Both the position numbers and the translations under genes were made by a program. From NCBI GenBank assembly GCA_965229345.1, contig OZ245872.1, forward strand, positions 1,426,001 through 1,490,000: a stretch of 64,000 nucleotides of DNA, in the 5' to 3' direction. Below are positions 33,225 to 42,041 of the stretch, piece by piece. Source of the DNA: PBB1 sp965229345. GTDB lineage: Bacteria > Pseudomonadota > Gammaproteobacteria > Burkholderiales > Burkholderiaceae_C. The stretch's first letter is position 1, and each line of letters opens with the position of its first letter. The notes beneath the pieces were generated by a model. It searched no databases. It had not been told where the DNA came from and saw only the letters and a list, made by a program, of their open reading frames with translations.

Positions 33225-33578
33225 TCATTGACCCTCCTTGGCCAGGTGTCGCCTCTTCAGGCTGTCGATGTCGAGCTCGATGTCGTGTGTCAGCGGGTGG
33301 CCCGGTGGCAGGTACTCGTTCTCGATCTGGGTGCAGCAGCTGGGGCAATAGAACTCGACGATGCGGCACCAGGTCGGGTCGGGCGCATAGGTGAATTCGT
33401 ATTTCTTCTCGTCGAGGATGGGCGCGTGGATCTCGCGCGGATCGCGGTCATAGACCAGCAGGCCGGTCTTGTAGTTGTCGCGAGCCGCGGCGATGTCGTG
33501 CCCGCAGGCGCGGCAGTGCCAGCGTTCGGAGTGGAGGTCGATTTCCAGGTATTCGGTGATGGCGACTCGTGCAGTCAT
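33225..33578 (-). CDS. apcB: Zinc-ribbon small carboxylase subunit (ApcB/AcxC-like)
   Basis: 117-residue protein related to the gamma subunit of acetone carboxylase. Two cysteine clusters, WHCRACGHD near residues 20-28 and FYCPSCCTQIE near 76-86, form a likely zinc ribbon; YAPDPTWCRIVEFYCP is a family-typical stretch. It is much shorter than AcxC (about 168 aa) and close to the 15-kDa ApcB, which supports the five-subunit acetophenone-type enzyme over the three-subunit acetone type. One-base gaps flank it on both sides. Confidence 0.8.
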   Translation of the reverse strand: MTARVAITEYLEIDLHSERWHCRACGHDIAAARDNYKTGLLVYDRDPREIHAPILDEKKYEFTYAPDPTWCRIVEFYCPSCCTQIENEYLPPGHPLTHDIELDIDSLKRRHLAKEGQ

Positions 33579-33579
33579 G

Positions 33580-35511
33580 TCAGGCCTCTTCGATGATCAG
33601 GTCGTGGTTGTCGGACACGCGCAGCGACCAGCCGCGGTCCAGCAGGCAGGTGAGGTAGCTGCTGCGCAGCAGGGCAGGGCCGCTCGTGTGGTGTCCGGGC
33701 GCGAGGGCGTCGATGTCGATCACCGGCGTGCGGTCACCATCGCTGCTGCCGTACAGCACCTGCGCCGAACCGGAGGTCACGGCGGGCGTGTGTCGCGCGG
33801 CCCGGTCGTCGGTCAGCGTGAACGACGGCAGCGCGTACGACGCGGTCAGCACCAGCCGGGCATCGGCGCTTGGCTTCAGTGCCTGCAGTGCCGATTCGTC
33901 GAGGGCGGTCTGCTCGACGCCCGCGGCGGTGTCCCGCCACAGCGCGAAGTCGTAGCGACACTTCGCGGTGTCCACCCCCTCGCCGGACATGTCATGCTGC
34001 GCTCGGGCCCGCATCTGCGCGCGCGCGGTGGCGATGTCGGCCACCGAGGCACCTGCCAGCGACGTCTGGTATTGGTGCGCCAGTGCGGAGAAACCGATGC
34101 CGTAGGCGCTGAACACCGCGGCCATCTGCGGCACGATGATGCGGCGCACGCCGGCTTCGCGCGCGATGCCCGGGGCGATCATCGGCCCGCCGCCGCCGAA
34201 GGCCAGCAAGATGGCCTGGTCGGCACTTTGTCCGGCCGCAGCCAGGGTCTTGACGAGCACTGCGGCCACTTCGGCCTCGAACGCACGGATGGCACGTTCG
34301 GTGGCATCGGCCAGCGCGATGTTCAGCGGGCCGGCGATGTTGGCCTGGATGGCCGCCGCGGCGCGCTCCTTGTCGAGCTTCAGTTCACCGCCGAGGTACT
34401 TGTCGCCATCGATGACGCCCGCCAGCAGCAGCGCATCGGTCAGCGTGGCGTGGGTGCCGCCGCGCCCGAAGCACGCCGGGCCCGGCACCGAGCCGACGCT
34501 CTGCGGCCCGATCTTGATCGCGCCGCCTTGCACGCTCATGACCGAGCTGCCCCCCAGCCCGAAGCTCTGCAACTCGGGCATCGCGAACGAGGTGTTGCCG
34601 GCCTCGACATGCCCGTATGCGTTGAGCTTCACCTGGCCGTTGACCACCACCGCCACGTCGGTGGTGGTGCCGCCGATGTCCATCGCGATCAGGGTCGACG
34701 CGCCATACAGGCGCGCATAGGCCAGTGCCCCTTCCAGGCCGCCCCGTGGGCCCGAGCCCCAGGTTTTGATGGCGGTGGTCTTGGCCACGCGCGCCGAGTT
34801 GCCGTCGTTGCGGTAGATCAGCAGCGGGCTGGCCAGGTGATGCTGCTTGCACACGTTCTCGGCGCCGTAGAGAAAGTGCTCCATGCCCGGGTGCAGGTAG
34901 GAGTTGAGCAGTGCCGAGAACACGCGCCGGGCGTGGTCATCGTCGCTGACCAGCTCGTGCGACAGCAGGAAGGGCACCGCGCCCAGCAGGTGGCGTGGAT
35001 AGCGGTCGAGCAGCTCTTCCTTCACGCGCGCCTCGGACTCTGCGGTGCGCAGCGCCACCACGAGGCGCTGCGCGCCCTTGGCCAGCAGGTCGTTGACCGC
35101 CGCGGTGAGCTCGCCGGAGTCGATCGCCACGCCCGGCTTCACCGTGATGCCGACCGGCGCGATCGGCACCATCGAGGCCCACAGGCTGTCGCCCCGCATG
35201 GCCTCGATCAGGCCGTAGACCGAGTCTTCTTCACCCTTCTCGACCAGCAGCGAGACGGGGGTGCCCTTGCGCTCGACGACCGCATTGGTGCCCGAGGTGG
35301 TGGAGTAGCGGATGTAGTCGATGTCGCGCACCAGGCGGGACAGATCGTCACCGCCGTACAGCTCGCGCGACACGCGGGTGAGTGCCCCGACGAAGCACTG
35401 CGTCAGGTCGTGCGGCGTAGTGGGCGACTTGGCGTGCACCACCTGCGCGCCGGAATGGACGCACACGTCGGTGAACGTGCCGCCGTTGTCGATGTTCACG
35501 AGTAAACCCAT
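33580..35511 (-). CDS. apcA: HyuA-type ATP-dependent carboxylase subunit (ApcA-like)
   Basis: 643-residue HyuA-family ATPase, about 68 kDa against 70 kDa for ApcA. It begins MGLLVNIDNGGTFTDVCVHS, contains the second phosphate loop LIAMDIGGTTTDVAVV and the adenosine motif LAFGGGGPMIAPGIA. It differs clearly from the other HyuA subunit, so this is not a recent tandem duplication. The ATG at 35511 starts conserved sequence; an upstream extension adds 29 nonconserved residues. It is the first gene of the operon, 72 bases downstream of the predicted sigma-54 start point. Confidence 0.82.
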   Translation of the reverse strand: MGLLVNIDNGGTFTDVCVHSGAQVVHAKSPTTPHDLTQCFVGALTRVSRELYGGDDLSRLVRDIDYIRYSTTSGTNAVVERKGTPVSLLVEKGEEDSVYGLIEAMRGDSLWASMVPIAPVGITVKPGVAIDSGELTAAVNDLLAKGAQRLVVALRTAESEARVKEELLDRYPRHLLGAVPFLLSHELVSDDDHARRVFSALLNSYLHPGMEHFLYGAENVCKQHHLASPLLIYRNDGNSARVAKTTAIKTWGSGPRGGLEGALAYARLYGASTLIAMDIGGTTTDVAVVVNGQVKLNAYGHVEAGNTSFAMPELQSFGLGGSSVMSVQGGAIKIGPQSVGSVPGPACFGRGGTHATLTDALLLAGVIDGDKYLGGELKLDKERAAAAIQANIAGPLNIALADATERAIRAFEAEVAAVLVKTLAAAGQSADQAILLAFGGGGPMIAPGIAREAGVRRIIVPQMAAVFSAYGIGFSALAHQYQTSLAGASVADIATARAQMRARAQHDMSGEGVDTAKCRYDFALWRDTAAGVEQTALDESALQALKPSADARLVLTASYALPSFTLTDDRAARHTPAVTSGSAQVLYGSSDGDRTPVIDIDALAPGHHTSGPALLRSSYLTCLLDRGWSLRVSDNHDLIIEEA

Positions 35512-35593
35512 GGCTTGATTCCTTGATGAGGGAGCGGCAAGCGTAGGGAGGTGGGAGCACGAAAGCACCTCCCTGATGGGTAGCGTGCGGTGC

Positions 35594-35609
35594 AGCAAAA
35601 CGGGTGCCG
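35594..35609 (-). promoter_or_regulatory. Sigma-54 promoter of the apc operon
   Basis: Reading leftward the sequence CGGCACCCGTTTTGCT matches the sigma-54 consensus GGCAC-N5-TTGC exactly, with GG at -24 (35608-35607) and GC at -12 (35596-35595). The start point would be near 35583, 72 bases before the apcA ATG. Acetone carboxylase operons are known to be RpoN-dependent, which agrees. A sigma-54 activator (AAA+) is not encoded in the window. Confidence 0.75.
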
Positions 35610-35611
35610 CG

Positions 35612-35649
35612 GCGGGTAGATGGGAAAACCCGCGCTGGTTAACCCGCGC
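35612..35649. repeat. Repeat cluster upstream of the apc promoter
   Basis: Two exact copies of AACCCGCGC (35627-35635 and 35641-35649) lie 14 bases apart, and GCGGGT (35612-35617) forms an inverted repeat with the first copy. GGTTAACC sits between the copies. The cluster is just upstream of the -24/-12 promoter and 38 bases from the end of the PAS-LuxR gene, a plausible regulator-binding region. Confidence 0.5.
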
Positions 35650-35686
35650 AGGAATGGGCCCGCAGCCGAGGGCTGGCGGGCGTGGG

Positions 35687-36292
35687 TCAGTCCGGCAGCC
35701 CGGTGATGCGGCCCACCAACGAGGTCACGTTGTGCACGCCGTAGCGCTGGCGCAGTTGCGCCCTCAGCTTCTCGACGGTGCGCGGGCTCACGCCGAGTTC
35801 CTCGGCGCTTTGCTTGGCGCTCAGGCCGCGCTTGATGTCGGCCAGCACATCGCGCTGGCGAGGTGTCAGCTTGGCCACATCGGCGCCTGCGGGCAGGGCC
35901 TCGAACACCCAGCTCGCCAGTCGAAACGGATCGGCCAGATCGAGTGCCCGGCCATGCACCCGAAACCAGCGCAGGCCGCCGTCGCGCAGGCGCATCAGCC
36001 GCTCGTCGTCGTAGCTGCCGTGCGAGGTCAGGTTCTGCAGTCCGCGCCCGCCGATGCGTTCGAAGTCTGCCGCGCTCGGGTACAGCGGCTCGAGGCTGCG
36101 ACCAGTCAGTTCGTCGACCGAATAACCGAACAGGGCCGCAAACGCCGGGTTGCACCACACGACGTGCCGGTGGGCCGACAGCAGCAGGCCCAGAGGACAC
36201 AACTGGGCCGCGACATCGCTGGGAAGTTCGCCGTCGTGCACCGAGCCTCGGGAAACCCCGGATGTAGTTTTGCGACTGTCGGGCGGGCTCAT
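35687..36292 (-). CDS. PAS-LuxR transcriptional regulator
   Basis: 201-residue regulator. A PAS domain (about 20-130; HVVWCNPAFAALFGYSVDEL) is followed by a LuxR helix-turn-helix (about 135-195; LTPRQRDVLADIKRGLSAKQ). No phosphoacceptor receiver is present, so it senses a ligand or redox state directly. It lies between apcA (same strand, downstream) and the divergent thiolase gene, well placed to control both. The ATG at 36292 is preferred over a TTG two codons upstream. Confidence 0.85.
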   Translation of the reverse strand: MSPPDSRKTTSGVSRGSVHDGELPSDVAAQLCPLGLLLSAHRHVVWCNPAFAALFGYSVDELTGRSLEPLYPSAADFERIGGRGLQNLTSHGSYDDERLMRLRDGGLRWFRVHGRALDLADPFRLASWVFEALPAGADVAKLTPRQRDVLADIKRGLSAKQSAEELGVSPRTVEKLRAQLRQRYGVHNVTSLVGRITGLPD

Positions 36293-36360
36293 CTGCAACT
36301 ACTCTAAATCGAACACTCGGGCGCTGACAACGGCCGGGTCAACCTGAATGAGGAGTCGCC

Positions 36361-37527
36361 ATGATCGATCTGATTGGATTTGCCCACACGCCGTTCACCC
36401 GCGCGCCGGGTGCCGACATCGAGGCCCTGATGGCCCGGGTCGCCACCGAATCGATCGCTGACGCCGGCCTCGAGGCGAGCGACATCGATGCGGTGGTGAT
36501 CGGGCATTTCGGACACGGCCTGATCGAGCAGGGCTTTGTCGCCGGCCTGAGTTCGGGCCTGGCGGCCGGGCTGCGCGGCAAGCCGTCGTTGCGCGTGGAA
36601 AGCGCCTGCGCCTCCGGCAGTGCCGCCGTGCACCAGGCGGCAATGCGCATCGCTGCCGGCCGGGCCAAGCGCGTGCTGGTGATCGGCGCCGAGGTGATGT
36701 CGTCGCTGCCCACGCGCGAGGTGGGCCAGGCCTTGCTGAAGGCCTCCTACGTCAAGGACGAGGCGCAGATCGAGGGCGGCTTTGCCGGCATGTTCGCGCG
36801 GATCGCCGGGCAGTACGCGCAACGTTTCGGCAACCCGCACGATGCGATGGCGCGCATCGCCGTGAAGGCGCATGCCAACGGCGTGCACAACCCGTATGCG
36901 CAATACCGCAAGCCGGTCGAACTGGCCGATTGCAGCGTGGCGAGCGACAAGAACCCGAGCGTGGTCGGCATGCTGCTGCGCAGCGATTGCTCGCCGATCT
37001 CCGACGGCGCGGCCGCGCTGGTGATGAGTGCGTCGTCTGCCGTGCCGGCCGGTGCGCCGCGCGTGCGGCTGCGGGCCATGGCCCAGGTCAACGATGTGAT
37101 GCCGACCGCCGGGCGCGACATGAGCGAACTCGCCGGCGCGCGGCAGGTGTGGCAGCAGGTGCTGGCCGAGGGCGGCGTCACCCTCGATCAGCTGGCCGGC
37201 GCCGAAGTGCACGACTGCTTCACCGTTGCCGAGCTGATGCTCTACGAAGCGATCGGCCTGACGCCGCCCGGCCGCGGACACATCGCCCTGGACGAGGGTT
37301 GGGTCGAGGCGGGCGGGCGGCTGGCGGTGAACCTGTCAGGTGGCCTCAAGTCGAAGGGCCACCCGGTGGGCGCCACCGGCGTCTCGATGCACGTGCTGGC
37401 GGCCTGGCTGCTGCTGGGTCGCTACCGCCCGGGTGCACTGCGCGCCGGGGCCGACATGGTGGGCGTGCTGAACATGGGCGGCGCGGCCGTCACGAACTTC
37501 GCGTCGTTGCTGGAACGCGTGCATTGA
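36361..37527 (+). CDS. Thiolase (acetyl-CoA acetyltransferase family)
   Basis: 388-residue thiolase of the SCP-x/acetyl-CoA acetyltransferase type. The nucleophile is C83 in RVESACASGSAAVH; EVHDCFT and GGLKSKGHPVGATGV provide the other active-site His residues, and NMGGAAV the C-terminal glycine-rich segment. It cleaves a beta-ketoacyl-CoA with CoA. Next to a CoA ligase and an acetophenone-carboxylase-like operon, the expected job is splitting benzoylacetyl-CoA (or analogue) into benzoyl-CoA and acetyl-CoA. GAGGAG precedes the ATG. The ligase starts 16 bases downstream. Confidence 0.88.
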   Translation: MIDLIGFAHTPFTRAPGADIEALMARVATESIADAGLEASDIDAVVIGHFGHGLIEQGFVAGLSSGLAAGLRGKPSLRVESACASGSAAVHQAAMRIAAGRAKRVLVIGAEVMSSLPTREVGQALLKASYVKDEAQIEGGFAGMFARIAGQYAQRFGNPHDAMARIAVKAHANGVHNPYAQYRKPVELADCSVASDKNPSVVGMLLRSDCSPISDGAAALVMSASSAVPAGAPRVRLRAMAQVNDVMPTAGRDMSELAGARQVWQQVLAEGGVTLDQLAGAEVHDCFTVAELMLYEAIGLTPPGRGHIALDEGWVEAGGRLAVNLSGGLKSKGHPVGATGVSMHVLAAWLLLGRYRPGALRAGADMVGVLNMGGAAVTNFASLLERVH

Positions 37528-37543
37528 GCCCCGGGGAGCCGAC

Positions 37544-39073
37544 GTGAACATTGCCCATGACTTGAAACGCACCGCGCAGCACTGCGGCCCGATGGTGGCC
37601 ATCGGCCACGGCACCGAGGTCTGGTGCAACTACCGCGAATTCGCCGCGATGGCCGCGCGCGGTGCCACCTGGCTGGCCCGGCACGGGGTGCAGCCGGGTG
37701 CACGCGTTGCGCTCTTCCTGCACAACCGGCCGGAGTACCTGCCTTTGCTGTGGTCGGTGTGGTGGGCAGGCGCGGTGGCCGTGCCCATCAATGCGAAGCT
37801 GCACGTCAAGGAGGTGGCCTGGATCGCCGCCCACAGCGGCAGCCAGTGCATCTTCGCCGGCGACGACGACCGTGCGGCGCTGCAGCGTGCGCTGCGCGAG
37901 GAGGGCCATGACGCCCGGGTGGAAACCGGGTTCACGCACCTGTTCGATCCGGAGCTCCCGGAGGCCCCGGTGGCCGAGCGCGCCGAGCACGATGCGGCGT
38001 GGCTGTTCTACACCAGCGGCACCACCGGTCGCCCGAAGGGTGTCGAGCTCGGCGCGCGGCAGCTGCGCTGGCAGAGCGTGGGCCTGTACACCGCGGTGCA
38101 GGCGGTCGAGCCGGGCGAGGTGGCGCTGCACCCGGCGCCGCTGTCGCACGGCGGCGGGATGCTCCATCTGCCGTATGTGACCTATGGCGGCATCAACGTC
38201 GTGCCGAAGTCGCAGGGGTTCGATGCCGACGAATGCCTGGCGCTGGCGGCCCACTGGCAGCGCGCCTCTTTCTTTGCCGCGCCCACCATGGTCAAGCGTC
38301 TGGTCCAGGCGGCGAAATCCAGCGGACAGCGGCCGCAGGGGCTGTCCGCCATCTGCTACGGCGGCGGGCCGATGTACCTGGCCGATCTCGAAGAGGCGCT
38401 GCAGGTCATCGGGCCGCATTTCGCGCAGATCTACGGCCAGGGCGAATGCCCGATGATGATCACGGCGATGCCGCGCCACATGATCAATCGCCTTTGCCAC
38501 GATCGCCCCGAGGGCTGGCGCGAGCACCTGGCGTCGGTGGGGGTGGCCCAGGTGATGGTGGAGCTCAGTGTGCGCGACCCGCAGGGCCAGCCGGTGCCCA
38601 CCGGCGACACCGGCGAGGTGTGCGTGCGCGGCGATGTCGTCATGAACGGTTACTGGCAGCAGCCCGAGGCCACCGCGGCGGCCATCGTCGACGGCTGGCT
38701 GAAAACCGGCGACGTCGGCCGGCTGGACGAGCAAGGGTTTCTCACGCTGCTCGATCGCAGCAAGGACCTGATCATCAGCGGTGGCACCAACATCTACCCG
38801 CGTGAAGTCGAAGAGGCCCTGCTCATGCATGACGATGTGACTGAAGCGGCTGTCATCGGCCGCCCGGATGCCGAGTGGGGCGAGCAGGTGGTGGCCTACG
38901 TCGTCGCGCGGCCCGGACTCAGCGAGGCGTCACTCGATGCGCACTGCCTGGACCGCATCGCCCGCTTCAAACGGCCCAAGCACTACCGCTTTGTCGCCGA
39001 GCTCCCCAAGAACCACTACGGCAAGGTGCTGAAGACGACCCTGCGCGAGTGGGACGCGCAGCACGCGGCCTGA
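37544..39073 (+). CDS. Acyl-CoA ligase, benzoylacetate-CoA ligase-like
   Basis: 509-residue AMP-forming synthetase. The ATP loop is YTSGTTGRPKG (about residues 155-165), the hinge region KTGDVGRLDEQGFLTLLDRS, and the C-terminal catalytic Lys lies in KNHYGKVLKTTLRE. It activates a carboxylic acid to its CoA thioester. Substrate is inferred from context: the beta-ketoacid made by the carboxylase, as for the bal gene associated with apcABCDE in Aromatoleum. The GTG start at 37544 is preceded by GGGGAG and follows the thiolase by 16 bases. Confidence 0.87.
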   Translation: MNIAHDLKRTAQHCGPMVAIGHGTEVWCNYREFAAMAARGATWLARHGVQPGARVALFLHNRPEYLPLLWSVWWAGAVAVPINAKLHVKEVAWIAAHSGSQCIFAGDDDRAALQRALREEGHDARVETGFTHLFDPELPEAPVAERAEHDAAWLFYTSGTTGRPKGVELGARQLRWQSVGLYTAVQAVEPGEVALHPAPLSHGGGMLHLPYVTYGGINVVPKSQGFDADECLALAAHWQRASFFAAPTMVKRLVQAAKSSGQRPQGLSAICYGGGPMYLADLEEALQVIGPHFAQIYGQGECPMMITAMPRHMINRLCHDRPEGWREHLASVGVAQVMVELSVRDPQGQPVPTGDTGEVCVRGDVVMNGYWQQPEATAAAIVDGWLKTGDVGRLDEQGFLTLLDRSKDLIISGGTNIYPREVEEALLMHDDVTEAAVIGRPDAEWGEQVVAYVVARPGLSEASLDAHCLDRIARFKRPKHYRFVAELPKNHYGKVLKTTLREWDAQHAA

Positions 39074-39099
39074 GCCACCCGCTGCAGCGAGTCGAGCGC

Positions 39100-41971
39100 A
39101 TGCGCAGTTCCTCCCGAACCGACCGGCCGCGCCTCATTGCCACCAAGTTCCGTGCGCCCGCAGGCAACAGCGGCCTGGTCGCACGCGAACGGCTGCTGGC
39201 CAGGCTCGAGTCCGAGCGCCATCGGCGGTTGACGCTGATCCACGGGCCGGCCGGCTTCGGCAAGACCACGTTGTCGGTGCAGTGGCGCGAACGGCTGCAG
39301 CGCTCCGGTGCCACCGTGGCCTGGCTGAGCATGTCGCGCGAGGACAACTCGATCGATCGCTTCGTGACCTACCTGGTCGAAGCGGTGCGCGTGGCCGATC
39401 CGGGCCTGAGCGTGGACGTCGCCGATCAGCTCGAAGCGCAGCCCGAACAGGCGGCCTCGATCGTCGTGACCGAGCTGATCAACACCTTCGAGCGCGCCGA
39501 GCGCGACTTCTACATCGTCGTCGACGACTGGCACCTGATCGTCGACCGCGAGGTGCGCGACACGATGGTGTCGCTGCTGGAGCACGCACCGCGGCGTTTC
39601 CATGTGGTGATCACCAGCCGCGAACGGCCGACCCTGCCGCTGGCCACGCTGCGGGTGGCCGGAGAGCTGTGCGAGGTGACCGCGGCCGATCTTCGATTCA
39701 CCGTGGCGGAGTCGCAGGCCTTTCTTTGCGAAGTGAACGCGCTGCGTCTGGACCCGGCGGCGGTGCAGTCGCTGTGGACCAGCACCGAAGGCTGGGTGGC
39801 GGCGCTGCAACTGGCCTCGCTGTCGCTGCGCCATGCGGTCGATGCCCAGGGTTCGGCGGCCCGGCTGTCGAGCGGCCTGCTCGGCAGCGTGGCCGCCTCG
39901 TTCGGCGCCAACCACCGCGCGCTGGGGGAGTACCTGGCCGAGAACGTGCTGGACAGCCTGGCCCCCGACGTGCTCGATTTCCTGCTGGCGACCTCGATCC
40001 TCGATCGCTTGTGCGCCGGCCTGTGTGCCGCGGTGAGCGGCCTCGCCAGCAGCCAGTCGATGCTGGAACGGCTGGACGAGCAGGACCTGTTCATTCAGCC
40101 GCTCGACGAGCACCGCGAGTGGTATCGCTACCACCACCTTTTCGCCGCCCATCTGCAGCGCCGGCTCGAGCGCCAGTCGCCGCAGCGCAAGGCGGAGTTG
40201 CACCGCGCCGCATCCGTCTGGTTCAGCGCCAACGCGCACGTCGACGAGGCCGTGACCCATGCGCTGGCCGCCGGTGACATCGAGCGGGCCGTCGACGTGG
40301 TGGCGAATGCCGCCATGTGGCTGGTGCAGCACAGCGCCATGAGCACGCTGCGGGTGCTGGTGCTGCGCCTGCCGCCCGACCAACTGGGCAGCCGGCCTGC
40401 CTTGCAACTGGCCATCGCCTGGGCGCATTGCCTGACGCACCGGCCGCAGCAGGCGCGCGACGCCGTGGCCTCGCTGGTGGCCGAGCTGACGCCCGCCGCC
40501 GAGGCGGCCGCCGACGCCACCGGCTCGCCTGCGGAGGGCGCTGCCGCCGACGAGACGACGGAGGCCCTGGCCGAGGCGCGTGTCGTCGAGGCGTGCGTGC
40601 GCATCTACCAGGACGACATCGACGGGGTCGAGGCGCTCGTCAAGCCGTGTCTCGCCCCATGCACCCGCTTCCATCCGTGGGTGGTGGCCGTGGCCTCCAA
40701 CGTGTACACCTATGTGCTGCTGCAGCGCAACAGCTACGACGACGCCATCACGTTGCAGGCCCTGGCGTTGCCGTACCACGAGCGGACGCAGGGACCGTTC
40801 AGCGCGGTCTACGGGCGCTGCTTCGCGGGCATGGCCGCGCGCGAACTGGGGGCGCCTCGACGACGCCGCGTCGTACTTCCGCAGTGCGCATGAACTTGCA
40901 GCCACCGGTGTCGGCCTGCATTCACACGCCGCGCGGCTGGCCGAAGCATTGCTGGGCGAGTTGCTGGTCGAAATGAACCAGCTCGACGAGGCGGCGCACC
41001 TGCTGGACGACAGCCGTGCATTGGGCATGGAAGGCGGGGTGGCCGATTTCTTCATCGCCCGCTATGTCGGCTCGAGCCGACTGCTGGCACACCGGCGCGA
41101 TCCGGACGTCGCGACAGACGTGCTCGACGAAGGTGAGCAGACGTTCCGGCAGCTGGGCTTCTGGCGTCTGGGCGGCGCCATCTTCGGCGAACGCATCCGA
41201 CATGCGCTGCTGAATGGCGATCTGACGGCCGCCCGTCGGTGGCTCGAGCAATCCAATGGCCTCCTCGCGCTGGCCGGGGGCGCGCCGTCGAATGCCGCGC
41301 CACACCTGCCGCGCGGCCACGAGCACCTGGCACTGGCGCACTGTCGCGTCTTGCTGGCCAGCGAGCGGCCGGCGCAGGCCGCGGCGGTGTTGCGACCGGT
41401 GCTGAACGCCGCCATCGAGGGGCGGCGCCTGCTGCTCGAGGTGCGGGCTCGCATCCTGATGTGCCTGGCCATCGACGGGGTCGGCCGACTCGATCAGGCG
41501 GTGGAGATGGCCGCCAACACGTTGCGCATCGGGCTCGATGTCGGGATGCGGCGCAGTTTCCTCGACGAAGGCGCCCGGTTCATCGAGATCACCGCGCTGG
41601 TTCAGGAGCGGGTCCTCAGCAACCAGATTCCGCGCGCGCAGTGGAGCGCTGCGGCGCTCACCGGGCTGAGCGAGGTGAGCCTGCTCGGTCGGCGCGCCGA
41701 TGCGACCGGCATCGCCGCGGCGACGGCGCAGCCCGGGCCCGCACCCGTGGCGCCGTTCGCCACCGCAGGCGCTTGTGCCTCGCTCAAGCAACGCGAAGCG
41801 GAGATCCTTCAGCTGCTGGAGCGAGGACTCTCCAACAAGGAAATCGCCAGGCGCTTAGACATCGGCGTCGACACGGTCAAGTGGTACCTGAAATCGATCT
41901 ACGGCAAGCTGGGCGTCGCCAACCGCGCGCAGGCGGTGTTTGCCGCCCGAGGGGACGGGTCACCGCACTGA
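39100..41971 (+). pseudogene. MalT-type LuxR regulator split by a +1 frameshift
   Basis: A large signal-transduction ATPase with tetratricopeptide-like repeats and a C-terminal LuxR helix-turn-helix, about 955 residues if restored. The first part (ATG 39100) contains Walker A GPAGFGKTTL, a winged-helix region and helical repeats, and runs out of frame into a stop near 40893. The second part continues in the next frame (GRLDDAASYFRSAHELAATG) to the LuxR domain LKQREAEILQLLERGLSNKE, ending at 41971. Removing one G from the five-G run at 40848-40852 restores ARELGRLDDAASYF. It may be a real inactivating mutation or a sequencing error. It sits directly after the CoA ligase, so it is a candidate regulator of ketone degradation. 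Confidence 0.85.
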
Positions 41972-42041
41972 CCGCCGTCATCGGCGCCGGCACATCACGA
42001 CGCCGGCAGGCGCTCGATCAGGTCGATGCGCTCGTGCTGAT

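Noticed and set aside
30614..33394. A 926-codon open frame on the plus strand opposite apcC and apcD
   Set aside because: It is antisense to two clear HyuA/HyuB genes; its translation is His/Arg/Gln-rich low-complexity text typical of GC-rich shadows and no domain is recognisable.
41972..42041. Terminator between the MalT-type gene and the crystallin gene
   Set aside because: Two GCCGGC copies can pair, but each is itself a palindrome in GC-rich DNA and there is no T-run; support is too weak to list.
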